A stretch of DNA of 64,000 nucleotides from Leuctra nigra (taxonomy: Eukaryota; Arthropoda; Insecta; Plecoptera; Leuctridae). The stretch spans positions 29,572,520-29,636,519 of the forward strand of contig OW203767.1 in NCBI GenBank assembly GCA_934045905.1. The letters are read 5' to 3'. Below the pieces are notes generated by a model. That model searched no databases. It saw nothing but the letters and a program-made list of their open reading frames with translations, and had not been told where the DNA came from. Both the position numbers and the translations under genes were made by a program. Every line of letters begins with the position of its first letter. Position 1 is the first letter of the stretch. Below are positions 53,246 through 64,000 of the stretch, piece by piece.

Positions 53246-54055
53246 CTAATTTATTTGCATATTGTGATCCCCTAGGCCACGCCTACTGCCAACAACACTT
53301 TACTAAATGCACTTACACCACTAAACATTTTAAAACCAACCTGGTCGAAATCCGTGCAATTTATTGGAAATTGTGTGCATTTTAGTGATTATGTGACTTA
53401 CGCCCTTCTTGCACCAAAAAATCGATGACGCCGCAGAGGATAGTAAGGGAATTTATGTATGTTATTCGGGACATCAAATAGGACATATTTGCAAATTTTC
53501 AGATTTACTTTATTATTTTTTTACTTTTTTTATGTGTTCTTTACGGTTTGTAAGTAATTTATGTGACTTACGCCTTTCTTGCACCAAAAAATCGATGATG
53601 CTGGCAGAGAAGAGTAGGGGAATTTGAATATGTTATTTCAGACATGCAGTAGGACGTGTGTACTAATTATTTGAATTTATTCATCGCGTCCAAAGTGGAC
53701 GAATAAAACACTTTTCTAATTTATTTGCATTTTGAGGGCACTTAAGCCACGCCTACTGCCAACAACACTTTACTAATTGCACTAATACCACTAAACATGG
53801 TTCAACATGTTTTTAGGATCATTTTAAAACCAACCTGGTCGAAATCCGTGCAAATTTGTGGAAATTGTGTGTATTTTAGTGATTTATGTGACTTCCGCCT
53901 TTCTTGCACCAAAAAATCGATGACGCCGGCAGAAGAAAGTTGGGGATTTTAAGTATGTTATTTGGGACATCAAATAGGACATATTTGCCAATTTTCAGAT
54001 TTACTTTATTTATTTGTAGGTTTGGTCTAAATTTCGTCTAAAACTCCTGGGCTAA

Positions 54056-55076
54056 AATAGGGATGCAGAGCTTATAATCGACTCAAGTAAGTCAAAACTT
54101 ACGATAATATCACGAAAAAATCTAAGTTGATTGGTCAAACGGGTGCCATTTTTAATTTTCAAAGTTCAAAAACTATCATTTAGTGCTTCTGCAAGATTTC
54201 AGTTCTATTGGTTGAACGGTTTGTCATGGTAGTCTCTTTGTTCATGGGCATTGTTTATACGAAAACACAAACAAACAAGAGCGTGATATTGTTGTTTAAC
54301 ATTCAATATGTATAGAAACGGGTATTTTTTTTGTTTCTTTGCACAATTCTGCGTAGAGCTTCTGTGATTTATGTGTACTTTCTTGTCCTTGAACCGATGA
54401 TTAACTCTCGATCTCCAAGAAGATTATTATTAAATTACTTTCGAAAAAATGTGATCGGTTAAAATAAAAGTAATATCTCGACATGTATTGTTTGTCTTGG
54501 GAAACTTGATTTCGATTGGAACTACTTTTTCTTCCGCTGGACTCGATGCGATGTCGGCGTTGTGGAAAATGACAATAATTGCGTCAGCGATAGAATGCAT
54601 TTAATGAGAGATTGCAGCGCGAAAGCCGCGTGAGAAGGATCGAATGCAAGGACATTCCATGCCGCAAGACGCTCGCATTTGTAAATCAGAACTGAAAGAA
54701 TAATGATTGGAAGAGATCGGCGGAAGAACGACACATGTGTGAAGATATTCTGGGGATTGCACACTGTGAAAATGAAAACTGAATATTTACATGCATGCAA
54801 TGTTATGTAAAATAGCATATTTTTTACATCACATGTTTCGTGATTCAAGAATATTTCCTTCATTCCAGAATTTTGGGAAGTAAGAAATCTGAAAATGTAT
54901 ACACATAAGAAATTCAATTTTTGATATAAATTATCAAGATATTTAAGCTATAGATGCCTTAGTTATAAGAGGATTATTTTATTTTAAATTAAATTAAATG
55001 GAGTTATATTTTTTATAGTTTTTGCTCACAGTGCCTAAAAAACTATTAATATTAAAAGTGAAATATTAAATATTAA
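54056..55076. other. Stretch without recognised gene
   Basis: AT-rich sequence between the large foldback and the Helitron-like repeats. A 131-codon frame on the - strand (54522-54917) has no recognisable domain and no splice context, and is not called. Confidence 0.5.
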
Positions 55077-56176
55077 TTGAGCGAGCGTAGCGAGCGTCAC
55101 CACGGTACTCTTATGGCACTTTCTCTGTTTTTTTTTTTTTTTTTTTTTTTTTTTGTGTGTTCACAGCCCAGGTCAAACGGCACAACCAATCGATCTGAAA
55201 CTTTGCACATATATTAACGTATTCTATGCGGTCCCTGGGATCGTTTTTGAATGGGCTCATGTGATTGGTTCAAATTTAAAAAAAATTATCTTTCGATTGG
55301 TAGTTCCGATCTATTTAAAATTTTGACAAGTCATTACGACCAACATTGTACCCACTCCTACAAAGTTTCAGCCAAATCCTCCTATTGGTTAAAATTTAAA
55401 AAAATCTTTTGTGTGATTTTTGAAATTTAAACTAGAACCGTATGACCGATCAACTTAAAACTTTGCATGGTCATTAAGACCAACATTATCTGTAGTTTTG
55501 ACAATTTTCAGACTAATCTGTGTTTTAATTCAAAAGTTATTGACGTTTTACGGACATTTTGCGTGTTGGCTGTCAAATTTCTCGAAAATGTTGATCACGG
55601 CTACTTCGACTCTTTATAGTTCCAAGGTAGTTAGAGCAACTTTCAAACGTATGAAACTGATATGACCATTCAACAGATCGATCTAATATTGTGTAAGAAC
55701 ACACACTTATATTATCATGAGTGGTCCCATGTCTATTTTTTAAAGAGATCCTGTGATTTTTTAAATATTAACGAGGAACAGTTCAATCAGAAAGGTTCAA
55801 AAGGTTCAAGCTTTGCATGGTTATTGGGACTAATGTTTTAGGAATATTTTGAGGATGTTATACTTGAGTCTGACGAAATAGACAACATCATAAATTATCT
55901 AGTTAGCTCTGCTTTTCAAAAATTGTCATATGCAGTACCGTGATCCAAGTATCTATTTTGGTTATGATCCATTGTTGAAAAACCATAATAGATACTTGGA
56001 TCACGGTACTGCATATGAAATTTTTTGAAAAGCAGAGCTAACTAGATAATTTATGATGTTGTCTATTCAAGAATTATTGGCTTTTAATGATATTTTCTAT
56101 AGACATAATTTCGGTTTGAGGTGTTGCGCGTGTCCGTGCTCGCTCATCAACGCGTTACACAGAGCGTTTTCCTAGT
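55077..56176 (+). mobile_element. GAGCGAGCG...CTAG element, copy 3 (MITE inserted)
   Basis: Same ends and interior as 10106-11179, about 85-90 percent similar by eye, with its own poly-T tract. A MITE interrupts it at 55878-56066. A second copy follows head to tail after nine bases. Confidence 0.82.
55878..56066. mobile_element. Foldback MITE, ATAGACAACATCATAAATT ends
   Basis: Inverted arms of about 85 bp run inward from ATAGACAACATCATAAATTA at the left to its complement at the right. The sister repeat at 56185-57114 reads gacgaatttcaagaatt across this point, so the insertion is confirmed. A TA target is possible but the exact duplication is unclear. Confidence 0.87.
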
Positions 56177-56184
56177 ATTAGTAA

Positions 56185-57114
56185 TTGAGCGAGCGTAGCG
56201 AGCGTCACCACGGTACTCTTATGGCACTTTGTCTGTGTGTTTGTTTTTTGTTTTTGTTTTTTTTGTATTTTTTTTGTGGTCACACCCCAGGTCAAACCGC
56301 TCAAGCAATCAATCTGAAATTTTGTACACATACTAACGTACTCTATGCGGTCCCTGGGATCGTTTTTGAACGGGATCCCGTAATGGGTTCAAATTTTAAA
56401 AAAATTATCTTTCGATTGGTTTGTTTTATCAATTTGAAATTTTGACAAGTCATTACGACCAACATTGTACCCAATCATACAAAGTTTCAGCCAAATCCTC
56501 CCATTGGTTAAAATTTAACAAAATCTTTCATATGATTTTTGAAATTTAAACTAGAACCGTACGACCGATCAACTTAAAACTTTTCATGGTCATTGGGACC
56601 AACATTATCTGTATTTTTGACAATTTTCAGACTTATCTGTGTTTAAATCCAAAAGTTATTGACATTTTACTTACATTTTGCGTGTTATCTGTCAAATTTC
56701 TCGAAAATGTTGATCACGGCTTCTTGGACTCTTTATAGTTCCAAGGTAGTTAGAGCAGAAACTTTCAAACGTATGAAACTGATATGGCCGTTCAATAGAT
56801 CGTCTAATATTGTGTAAGTACACACACTTTTATCATATGAGAGTGGTCCTAGGTATATTTTTTTAAATCCTATGAGTTTTGAATTTTAACAAGGAACATT
56901 TTAATCATAAAGGTTCAATCGATCAACTTAAAACTTTGCATGGCTATTGGGACTAATACTTTAGGAATATTTGGAGATTTTTATACCTACAAGTCTGACG
57001 AATTTCAAGAATTATTGGCTTTTAATGATATTTTCGATCGACATATTTTCGGTTCGAGGTGTTGCGCGTGTCCGTGCTCGCTCATCAACGCGTTACACAG
57101 AGCGTTTTCCTAGT
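56185..57114 (+). mobile_element. GAGCGAGCG...CTAG element, copy 4
   Basis: From TTGAGCGAGCGTAGCGAGCG to CTCGCTCATCAACGCGTTAC, hairpin and CTAG. This is the least interrupted copy in the window and serves as reference for the insertions in copies at 10106 and 55077. Confidence 0.82.
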
Positions 57115-58321
57115 ATTAAATTGTATCACTATAATAGTAATTTTGTGTTTATTTTTATTTTTGCACGCTGCGCCACACCGATAAAAAAATACATTCGTTC
57201 AGAAAATGGTTTTGTTGGCTTACAACGTCCTTATACTTAAAGATAATTTTCTGAAGTGTTCATAATCTGTTTCATTTGATTTGAATCTCAGTTTGATATA
57301 ATGTCACCCCTGCCTATAGCATGACTGCTAAGTGGCTGTGGTCTGAGGCGATCTGCCTGGTGTAAATGTCCACGCCAAGTGACATGGCAGATTGCGTGTG
57401 GAATTGAGAGCATCCTGTAAGTGGGCTCCAGAAGATGATAGGAGGTGTCGAATCATTGTCATCTACAACACGCGGTTTCCCTTTCAGTTCTCACAAGATT
57501 TCATTCTCATAGTGACTTGGTTTTACTTTTGGATCCATTTTTATTAGATGGCATTGTTAGTTTCTGTATAACAATGTCGTGTAGGGCTACTTTTTATATT
57601 TCATGATAGCGTGATATGAAATGTGAAATATTGTATTTATTTATGTAATATTATTTATGAATTAGTCTATAATTTGACACATAAAACGGAACTCTTATAA
57701 TTTATAATTTACTCAGAGGTAGATGGCCCGATGTCCATTTCAATTGATTCTTGCGGTGAGCTAAAACAAGTCGTTCTGCCTCATCCAATCATATTTGCAA
57801 TGGTGACATGAGTCATTGTGTAAGAGAACAGGTACTTCAATGCTCTATTTGTTGACAAGAGTCAAATGGCAATCGATAAAGCATGATTAGGTACATCTTT
57901 CCACAAGTGTACAACGCAAAATCCGAGAAAATTGTCTTCTGAAGTATATATTAAGGAACATAATATGAGATCTTTGTACAACTTTCAAGCAATTTTTGCA
58001 AGTTTTTGTAAGTTGCAAAAAAACCTTTTGAGGGATTTTTTTTTAAATATTACTTCGAAAACAAGCAAAGAGATGCAGATAAATCTCTGTAAGGGGGAGA
58101 GGGGGAAGGGTATGTTTTGCTCCTGAGTACGACATCTGCAGGTAATGGAATGGACAATACCTCATCTGGATATGCCTCCTCGCTGGCCTCAATCCCGGGC
58201 CACAAACTAAACTCCTCGTAATTGTTCTCTTCAACAAGACAATTGCTATTCCGGCAGCTCTAGCGTGGCGCGGCACACATATCTGCATGTCTCTGCTGCG
58301 ACAATGTGGGCCGGATACGTG
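57115..58321. other. Stretch without recognised gene
   Basis: AT-rich sequence leading up to the 44-bp satellite. Nothing beyond short unsupported frames was seen. Confidence 0.5.
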
Positions 58322-60319
58322 CGTGCACAGCTAGTCTCATGAGCCGGGCTTGGCGAGTATACAAGCATGCGCACAGCTAGTCTTGTGAGCCGGGCTTGGC
58401 GAGTACAAGCATGCGCACAGCTAGTCTTGTGAGCCGGGCTTGGCGAGTACAAGCATGCGCACAGCTAGTCTCATGAGCCGGGCTTGGCGAGTACAAGCAT
58501 GCGCACAGCTAGTCTTGTGAGCCGGGCTTGGCGAGTACAAGCATGCGCACAGCTAGTCTTGTGAGCCGGGCTTGGCGAGTACAAGCATGCGCACGGCTAG
58601 TCTTGTGAGCCGGGCTTGGCGAGTACAAGCATGCGCACGGCTAGTCTCATGAGCCGGGCTTGGCGAGTACAAGCATGCGCACAGCTAGTCTTGTGAGCCG
58701 GGCTTGGCGAGTACAAGCATGCGCACGGCTAGTCTCATGAGCCGGGCTTGGCGAGTACAAGCATGCGCACAGCTTGTCTTGTGAGCCGGGCTTGGCGAGT
58801 ACAAGCATGCGCACAGCTAGTCTTGTGAGCCGGGCTTGGCGAGTACAAGCATGCGCACAGCTAGTCTTGTGAGCCGGGCTTGGCGAGTACAAGCATGCGC
58901 ACGGCTGGTCTTGTGAGCCGGGCTTGGCGAGTACAAGCATGCGCACGGCTAGTCTCATGAGCCGGGCTTGGCGAGTACAAGCATGCGCACAGCTAGTCTC
59001 ATGAGCCGGGCTTGGCGAGTATACAAGCATGCGCACGGCTAGTCTTGTGAGCCGGGCTTGGCGAGTACAAGCATGCGCACAGCTAGTCTCATGAGCCGGG
59101 CTTGGCGAGTACAAGCATGCGCACGGCTAGTCTTGTGAGCCGGGCTTGGCGAGTACAAGCATGCGCACAGCTAGTCTTGTGAGCCGGGCTTGGCGAGTAC
59201 AAGCATGCGCACGGCTAGTCTTGTGAGCCGGGCTTGGCGAGTACAAGCAAGCGCTCAGCTAGTCTCATGAGCCGGGCTTGGCGAGTACAAGCATGCGCAC
59301 AGCTAGTCTCATGAGCCGGGCTTGGCGAGTACAAGCATGCGCACGGCTAGTCTTGTGAGCCGGGCTTGGCGAGTACAAGCAAGCGCACAGCTAGTCTCAT
59401 GAGCCGGGCTTAGCGAGTACAAGCAAGCGCACAGCTAGTCTTGTGAGCCGGGCTTGGCGAGTACAAGCATGCGCACGGCTAGTCTCATGAGCCGGGCTTG
59501 GCGAGTATACAAGCATGCGCACGGCTAGTCTTGTGAGCCGGGCTTGGCGAGTACAAGCATGCGCACGGCTAGTCTCATGAGCCGGGCTTGGCGAGTACAA
59601 GCATGCGCACGGCTAGTCTTGTGAGCCGGGCTTGGCGAGTACAAGCATGCGCACGGCTAGTCTCATGAGCCGGGCTTGGCGAGTACAAGCATGCGCACAG
59701 CTAGTCTCATGAGCCGGGCTTGGCGAGTACAAGCATGCGCACAGCTAGTCTTGTGAGCCGGGCTTGGCGAGTACAAGCATGCGCACAGCTAGTCTTGTGA
59801 GCCGGGCTTGGCGAGTACAAGCATGCGCACAGCTAGTCTCATGAGCCGGGCTTGGCGAGTACAAGCATGCGCACGGCTAGTCTTGTGAGCCGGGCTTGGC
59901 GAGTACAAGCATGCGCACAGCTAGTCTTGTGAGCCGGGCTTGGCGAGTACAAGCATGCGCACGGCTAGTCTTGTGAGCCGGGCTTGGCGAGTACAAGCAT
60001 GCGCACGGCTAGTCTCATGAGCCGGGCTTGGCGAGTACAAGCATGCGCACGGCTAGTCTCATGAGCCGGGCTTGGCGAGTACAAGCATGCGCACAGCTAG
60101 TCTTGTGAGCCGGGCTTGGCGAGTACAAGCATGCGCACGGCTAGTCTTGTGAGACTGGCTTGGCGAGTACAAGCATGCGCACAGCTAGTCTTGTGAGCCG
60201 GGCTTGGCGAGTACAAGCATGCGCACGGCTAGTCTCATGAGCCGGGCTTGGCGAGTACAAGCATGCGCACAGCTAGTCTCATGAGCCGGGCTTGGCGAGT
60301 ACAAGCATGCGCACGGCTA
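58322..60319. repeat. 44-bp satellite, left block (about 45 copies)
   Basis: The unit contains gtgagccgggcttggcgagt and acaagcatgcgcac; a few units are 46 bp because of tatac in place of tac (near 58358, 59019 and 59507). Units vary at two main sites: cttgtg versus ctcatg, and cacagct versus cacggct. Both ctcatg and cttgtg types are common in this block. Each unit can form a five-pair GCTTG/CAAGC hairpin. Confidence 0.97.
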
Positions 60320-60615
60320 TACTTTGTTCCTAAGGCAGACACACTCATTGTTCTCGTTTTATGATGTATTAGTGACACTTACAATGGACCTGACCCTATC
60401 GTAAAAACCTAAAAGTGTCAAAACATACCTCATAAATATATACATACCATTGTGGAATAATATTCCACCCCCTAAGCGAGCTAAGAGCTACAAGGTTGTA
60501 AACGACCTCGAACAAGGGATGTGCAATAAATGGTTGAGGATACAATAAGAGCAAATGATTTTACGATACCTTATAAAACGAGAACAATGAGTGTGTCTGC
60601 CTTAGGAACAAACTG
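60320..60615. mobile_element. MITE inside the satellite, TA duplication
   Basis: The ends are TACTTTGTTCCTAAGGCAGA and, on the other strand, CAGTTTGTTCCTAAGGCAGA, with about 40-bp arms continuing through acacactcattgttctcg. TA lies on both sides (60318-60319, 60616-60617), where an intact unit would read ggctagtc. This fits a Tc1/mariner-type non-autonomous element that landed in the satellite. Confidence 0.92.
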
Positions 60616-63477
60616 TAGTCTTGTGAGCCGGACTTGGCGAGTACAAGCATGCGCACAGCTAGTCTCATGAGCCGGGCTTGGCGAGTACAAGCATGCGCAC
60701 AGCTAGTCTCATGAGCCGGGCTTGGCGAGTACAAGCATGCGCACAGCTAGTCTTGTGAGCCGGGCTTGGCGAGTACAAGCATGCGCACAGCTAGTCTTGT
60801 GAGCCGGGCTTGGCGAGTACAAGCATGCGCACGGCTAGTCTTGTGAGCCGGGCTTGGCGAGTACAAGCATGCGCACGGCTAGTCTTGTAAGCCGGGCTTG
60901 GCGAGTACAAGCATGCGCACAGCTAGTCTTGTGAGCCGGGCTTGGCGAGTACAAGCATGCGCACGGCTAGTCTTGTAAGCCGGGCTTGGCGAGTACAAGC
61001 ATGCGCACAGCTAGTCTTGTGAGCCGGGCTTGGCGAGTACAAGCATGCGCACGGCTAGTCTTGTGAGCCGGGTTTGGCGAGTACAAGCATGCGCACAGCT
61101 AGTCTTGTGAGCCGGGCTTGGCGAGTACAAGCATGCGCACAGCTAGTCTCATGAGCCGGGCTTGGCGAGTACAAGCATGCGCACAGCTAGTCTCATGAGC
61201 CGGGCTTGGCGAGTACAAGCATGCGCACAGCTAGTCTTGTGAGCCGGGCTTGGCGAGTACAAGCATGCGCACAGCTAGTCTTGTGAGCCGGGCTTGGCGA
61301 GTACAAGCAAGCGCACAGCTAGTCTTGTGAGCCTGGCTTGGCGAGTACAAGCATGCGCACGGCTAGTCTTGTGAGCCTGGCTTGGCGAGTACAAGCATGC
61401 GCACAGCTAGTCTTGTGAGCCGGGCTTGGCGAGTACAAGCATGCGCACAGCTAGTCTTGTGAGCCTGGCTTGGCGAGTACAAGCATGCGCACAGCTAGTC
61501 TTGTGAGCCGGGCTTGGCGAGTACAAGCAAGCGCACAGCTAGTCTTGTGAGCCTGGCTTGGCGAGTACAAGCATGCGCACGGCTAGTCTTGTGAGCCGGG
61601 CTTGGCGAGTACAAGCAAGCGCACGGCTAGTCTTGTGAGCCGGGCTTGGCGAGTACAAGCAAGCGCACGGCTAGTCTTGTGAGCCGGGCTTGGCGAGTAC
61701 AAGCATGCGCACAGCTAGTCTTGTGAGCCGGGCTTGGCGAGTACAAGCATGCGCACAGCTAGTCTTGTGAGCCGGGCTTGGCGAGTACAAGCATGCGCAC
61801 GGCTAGTCTTGTAAGCCGGGCTTGGCGAGTACAAGCATGCGCACAGCTAGTCTTGTGAGCCGGGCTTGGCGAGTACAAGCATGCGCACGGCTAGTCTTGT
61901 GAGCCGGGTTTGGCGAGTACAAGCATGCGCACAGCTAGTCTTGTGAGCCGGGCTTGGCGAGTACAAGCATGCGCACAGCTAGTCTCATGAGCCGGGCTTG
62001 GCGAGTACAAGCATGCGCACAGCTAGTCTCATGAGCCGGGCTTGGCGAGTACAAGCATGCGCACAGCTAGTCTTGTGAGCCGGGCTTGGCGAGTACAAGC
62101 ATGCGCACAGCTAGTCTCATGAGCCGGGCTTGGCGAGTACAAGCATGCGCACGGCTAGTCTTGTGAGCCGGGCTTGGCGAGTACAAGCATGCGCACAGCT
62201 AGTCTTGTGAGCCGGGCTTGGCGAGTACAAGCATGCGCACAGCTAGTCTTGTGAGCCGGGCTTGGCGAGTACAAGCATGCGCACAGCTAGTCTTGTGAGC
62301 CGGGCTTGGCGAGTACAAGCATGCGCACGGCTAGTCTTGTGAGCCGGGCTTGGCGAGTACAAGCATGCGCACGGCTAGTCTTGTGAGCCGGGCTTGGCGA
62401 GTACAAGCATGCGCACAGCTAGTCTTGTGAGCCGGGCTTGGCGAGTACAAGCATGCGCACAGCTAGTCTTGTGAGCCGGGCTTGGCGAGTACAAGCATGC
62501 GCACGGCTAGTCTTGTGAGCCGGGCTTGGCGAGTACAAGCATGCGCACGGCTAGTCTTGTGAGCCGGGCTTGGCGAGTACAAGCATGCGCACAGCTAGTC
62601 TTGTGAGCCGGGCTTGGCGAGTACAAGCATGCGCACGGCTAGTCTTGTGAGCCGGGCTTGGCGAGTACAAGCATGCGCACGGCTAGTCTTGTGAGCCGGG
62701 CTTGGCGAGTATACAAGCATGCGCACAGCTAGTCTTGTGAGCCGGGCTTGGCGAGTACAAGCATGCGCACGGCTAGTCTTGTGAGCCGGGCTTGGCGAGT
62801 ACAAGCATGCGCACGGCTAGTCTTGTGAGCCGGGCTTGGCGAGTATACAAGCATGCGCACAGCTAGTCTTGTGAGCCGGGCTTGGCGAGTACAAGCATGC
62901 GCACGGCTAGTCTTGTGAGCCGGGCTTGGCGAGTACAAGCATGCGCACGGCTAGTCTTGTGAGCCGGGCTTGGCGAGTACAAGCATGCGCACAGCTAGTC
63001 TTGTGAGCCGGGCTTGGCGAGTACAAGCATGCGCACAGCTAGTCTTGTGAGCCGGGCTTGGCGAGTACAAGCATGCGCACGGCTAGTCTTGTGAGCCGGG
63101 CTTGGCGAGTACAAGCATGCGCACGGCTAGTCTTGTGAGCCGGGTTTGGCGAGTACAAGCATGCGCACAGCTAGTCTTGTGAGCCGGGCTTGGCGAGTAC
63201 AAGCATGCGCACAGCTAGTCTCATGAGCCGGGCTTGGCGAGTACAAGCATGCGCACGGCTAGTCTTGTGAGCCGGGCTTGGCGAGTACAAGCATGCGCAC
63301 AGCTAGTCTTGTGAGCCGGGCTTGGCGAGTACAAGCATGCGCACAGCTAGTCTTGTGAGCCGGGCTTGGCGAGTACAAGCATGCGCACGGCTAGTCTTGT
63401 GAGCCGGGCTTGGCGAGTACAAGCATGCGCACGGCTAGTCTTGTGAGCCGGGCTTGGCGAGTATACAAGCATGCGCC
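60616..63477. repeat. 44-bp satellite, right block (about 65 copies)
   Basis: Same unit as the left block, but the cttgtg type clearly predominates and extra variants appear (gcctggc, cttgtaag, gggtttgg, caagcaagc). Several longer segments repeat in the same variant order, suggesting multi-unit duplications (for example around 60830-61080 and 61800-61920). 46-bp units occur near 62710, 62844 and 63462. The array ends at atgcgc, followed by unique cgactgcggggc. Confidence 0.97.
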
Positions 63478-64000
63478 GACTGCGGGGCAGGAATAGGGGA
63501 TCAGTGGCGATTGTCTTGATTGTTGCGTCGGAATGTAATGAAAGCGTTGTTTCCTGCTACCTACTAGTTATTCATCGCGTGTATTGGCACATGGAGAAGA
63601 ATTGGAATACAATATTAATATAACGATCCAGAGCTTTTTGGTCGTCAAGCTAAACCGGCCCTGCAAATAGATAGGTATTTATCGAACAAGTATTGTCCGT
63701 GCAAAATGCTTAGCACTTTTTTTTGAAGATAGTCAGATACTTAATAAGTACAAGTTATTTAATTAATATTTATAACAGTTGCACTTTTCTACAACTAGGC
63801 TAATGGCGACGGACGAATGATGATGATGAGGGAGATGATGATGAAGAATAAGTAAGGAAGGAGAGTGGGAAGGAGGCGGTCGTGGCAACATTGTCTCTCG
63901 ACTTGGTAAAACAGTGGTAAAACCACTGTTAGACAACCCGGTTTTAACCATCGTAAAAATCTTATAGTGGAGTATGCATATAGTGGAGTAACCGGTGTAT
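63478..64000. other. Stretch without recognised gene
   Basis: Unique AT-rich sequence with a gatgatgatg tract at about 63810-63845 and a partial GGAGGCGGTCGTGGC repeat at about 63872. A palindrome aaaacagtggtaaaaccactg lies near 63907. No exon was seen. Confidence 0.5.

Larger units (their letters stand above)
50878..54055. mobile_element. Large foldback element with subrepeat arms and gene relic
   Basis: Outer ends tagcccaggagttttag and its complement enclose 3.2 kb. The left arm holds about five, the right arm about three, copies of a module with atgtcctatttgatgtcccg, gccggcgtcatcgatttttt and ggtgcaagaagggcg, spaced at roughly 180-400 bases, in opposite orientation. The unique centre (about 52050-53260) carries a broken gene on the - strand and a small MITE. 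The arrangement resembles a DNA transposon with long, internally repetitive terminal inverted repeats. Class not identified. Confidence 0.75.

Noticed and set aside
58246..63000. Repetitive - strand frames (YSPSPAH, TRQARLTR) in the 44-bp satellite
   Set aside because: All three - strand frames of the unit lack stops, so long frames are expected by construction; boundaries follow unit variants rather than gene structure.

Overview
This window looks like nuclear DNA from an arthropod, most probably an insect. The evidence is GC-rich spliced exons inside very AT-rich introns, two Penelope-like retroelements, many foldback/MITE elements, hAT insertions and tRNA-derived SINEs. A sap-feeding hemipteran such as a planthopper fits the style, but that is an impression and not shown by any sequence I can match.

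The one host gene I can support is on the + strand: the motor-domain part of an unconventional class XVIII myosin (Myo18; Mhcl in Drosophila). Twelve exons between 4174 and 33386 have consensus AG/GT boundaries and compatible phases, and join into 816 codons without a stop. They encode an SH3-like N-terminal subdomain, a P-loop (GRSGSGKT, split over two exons), degenerate switch I and switch II motifs typical of this weakly or non-ATPase class, and the lower 50-kDa and converter-proximal segments. The start of the gene (any PDZ or KE-rich N-terminus) lies before the window. The rest of the motor, IQ and coiled-coil tail must lie beyond 64000, so the last visible intron exceeds 30.6 kb.

Layout: 1-865 is a 122-bp tandem repeat. 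4174-9586 holds four exons. 9587-17911 is an 8.3-kb intron filled with nested elements, including a candidate 7-kb hAT-like element, a 24-bp hairpin minisatellite and a hAT MITE with perfect target-site duplication. 17912-24850 holds six exons. One of these is preceded by nine tandem, truncated copies of its own 5' part, each with its own 3' splice site; this is the most unusual structure in the gene. 24851-31590 is an intron with two Penelope-like elements on the - strand, a cluster of tRNA-headed SINEs and (TA)n tracts. 31591-33386 holds the last two visible exons.

From 33387 to 64000 there is no recognisable host exon. This stretch is a series of large foldback elements: 35525-36326, 38641-39030, 42455-45272 with nested foldbacks, and 50878-54055. 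The last carries a broken, intron-containing gene relic with TGCDTTSA and Cys-rich signatures. The stretch also holds a very uniform 67-bp satellite, Helitron-like repeats ending in CTAG, and about 5 kb of 44-bp satellite split by a TA-flanked MITE. The myosin exons act together as one transcript. Everything else is mobile or satellite DNA within or beyond its introns.
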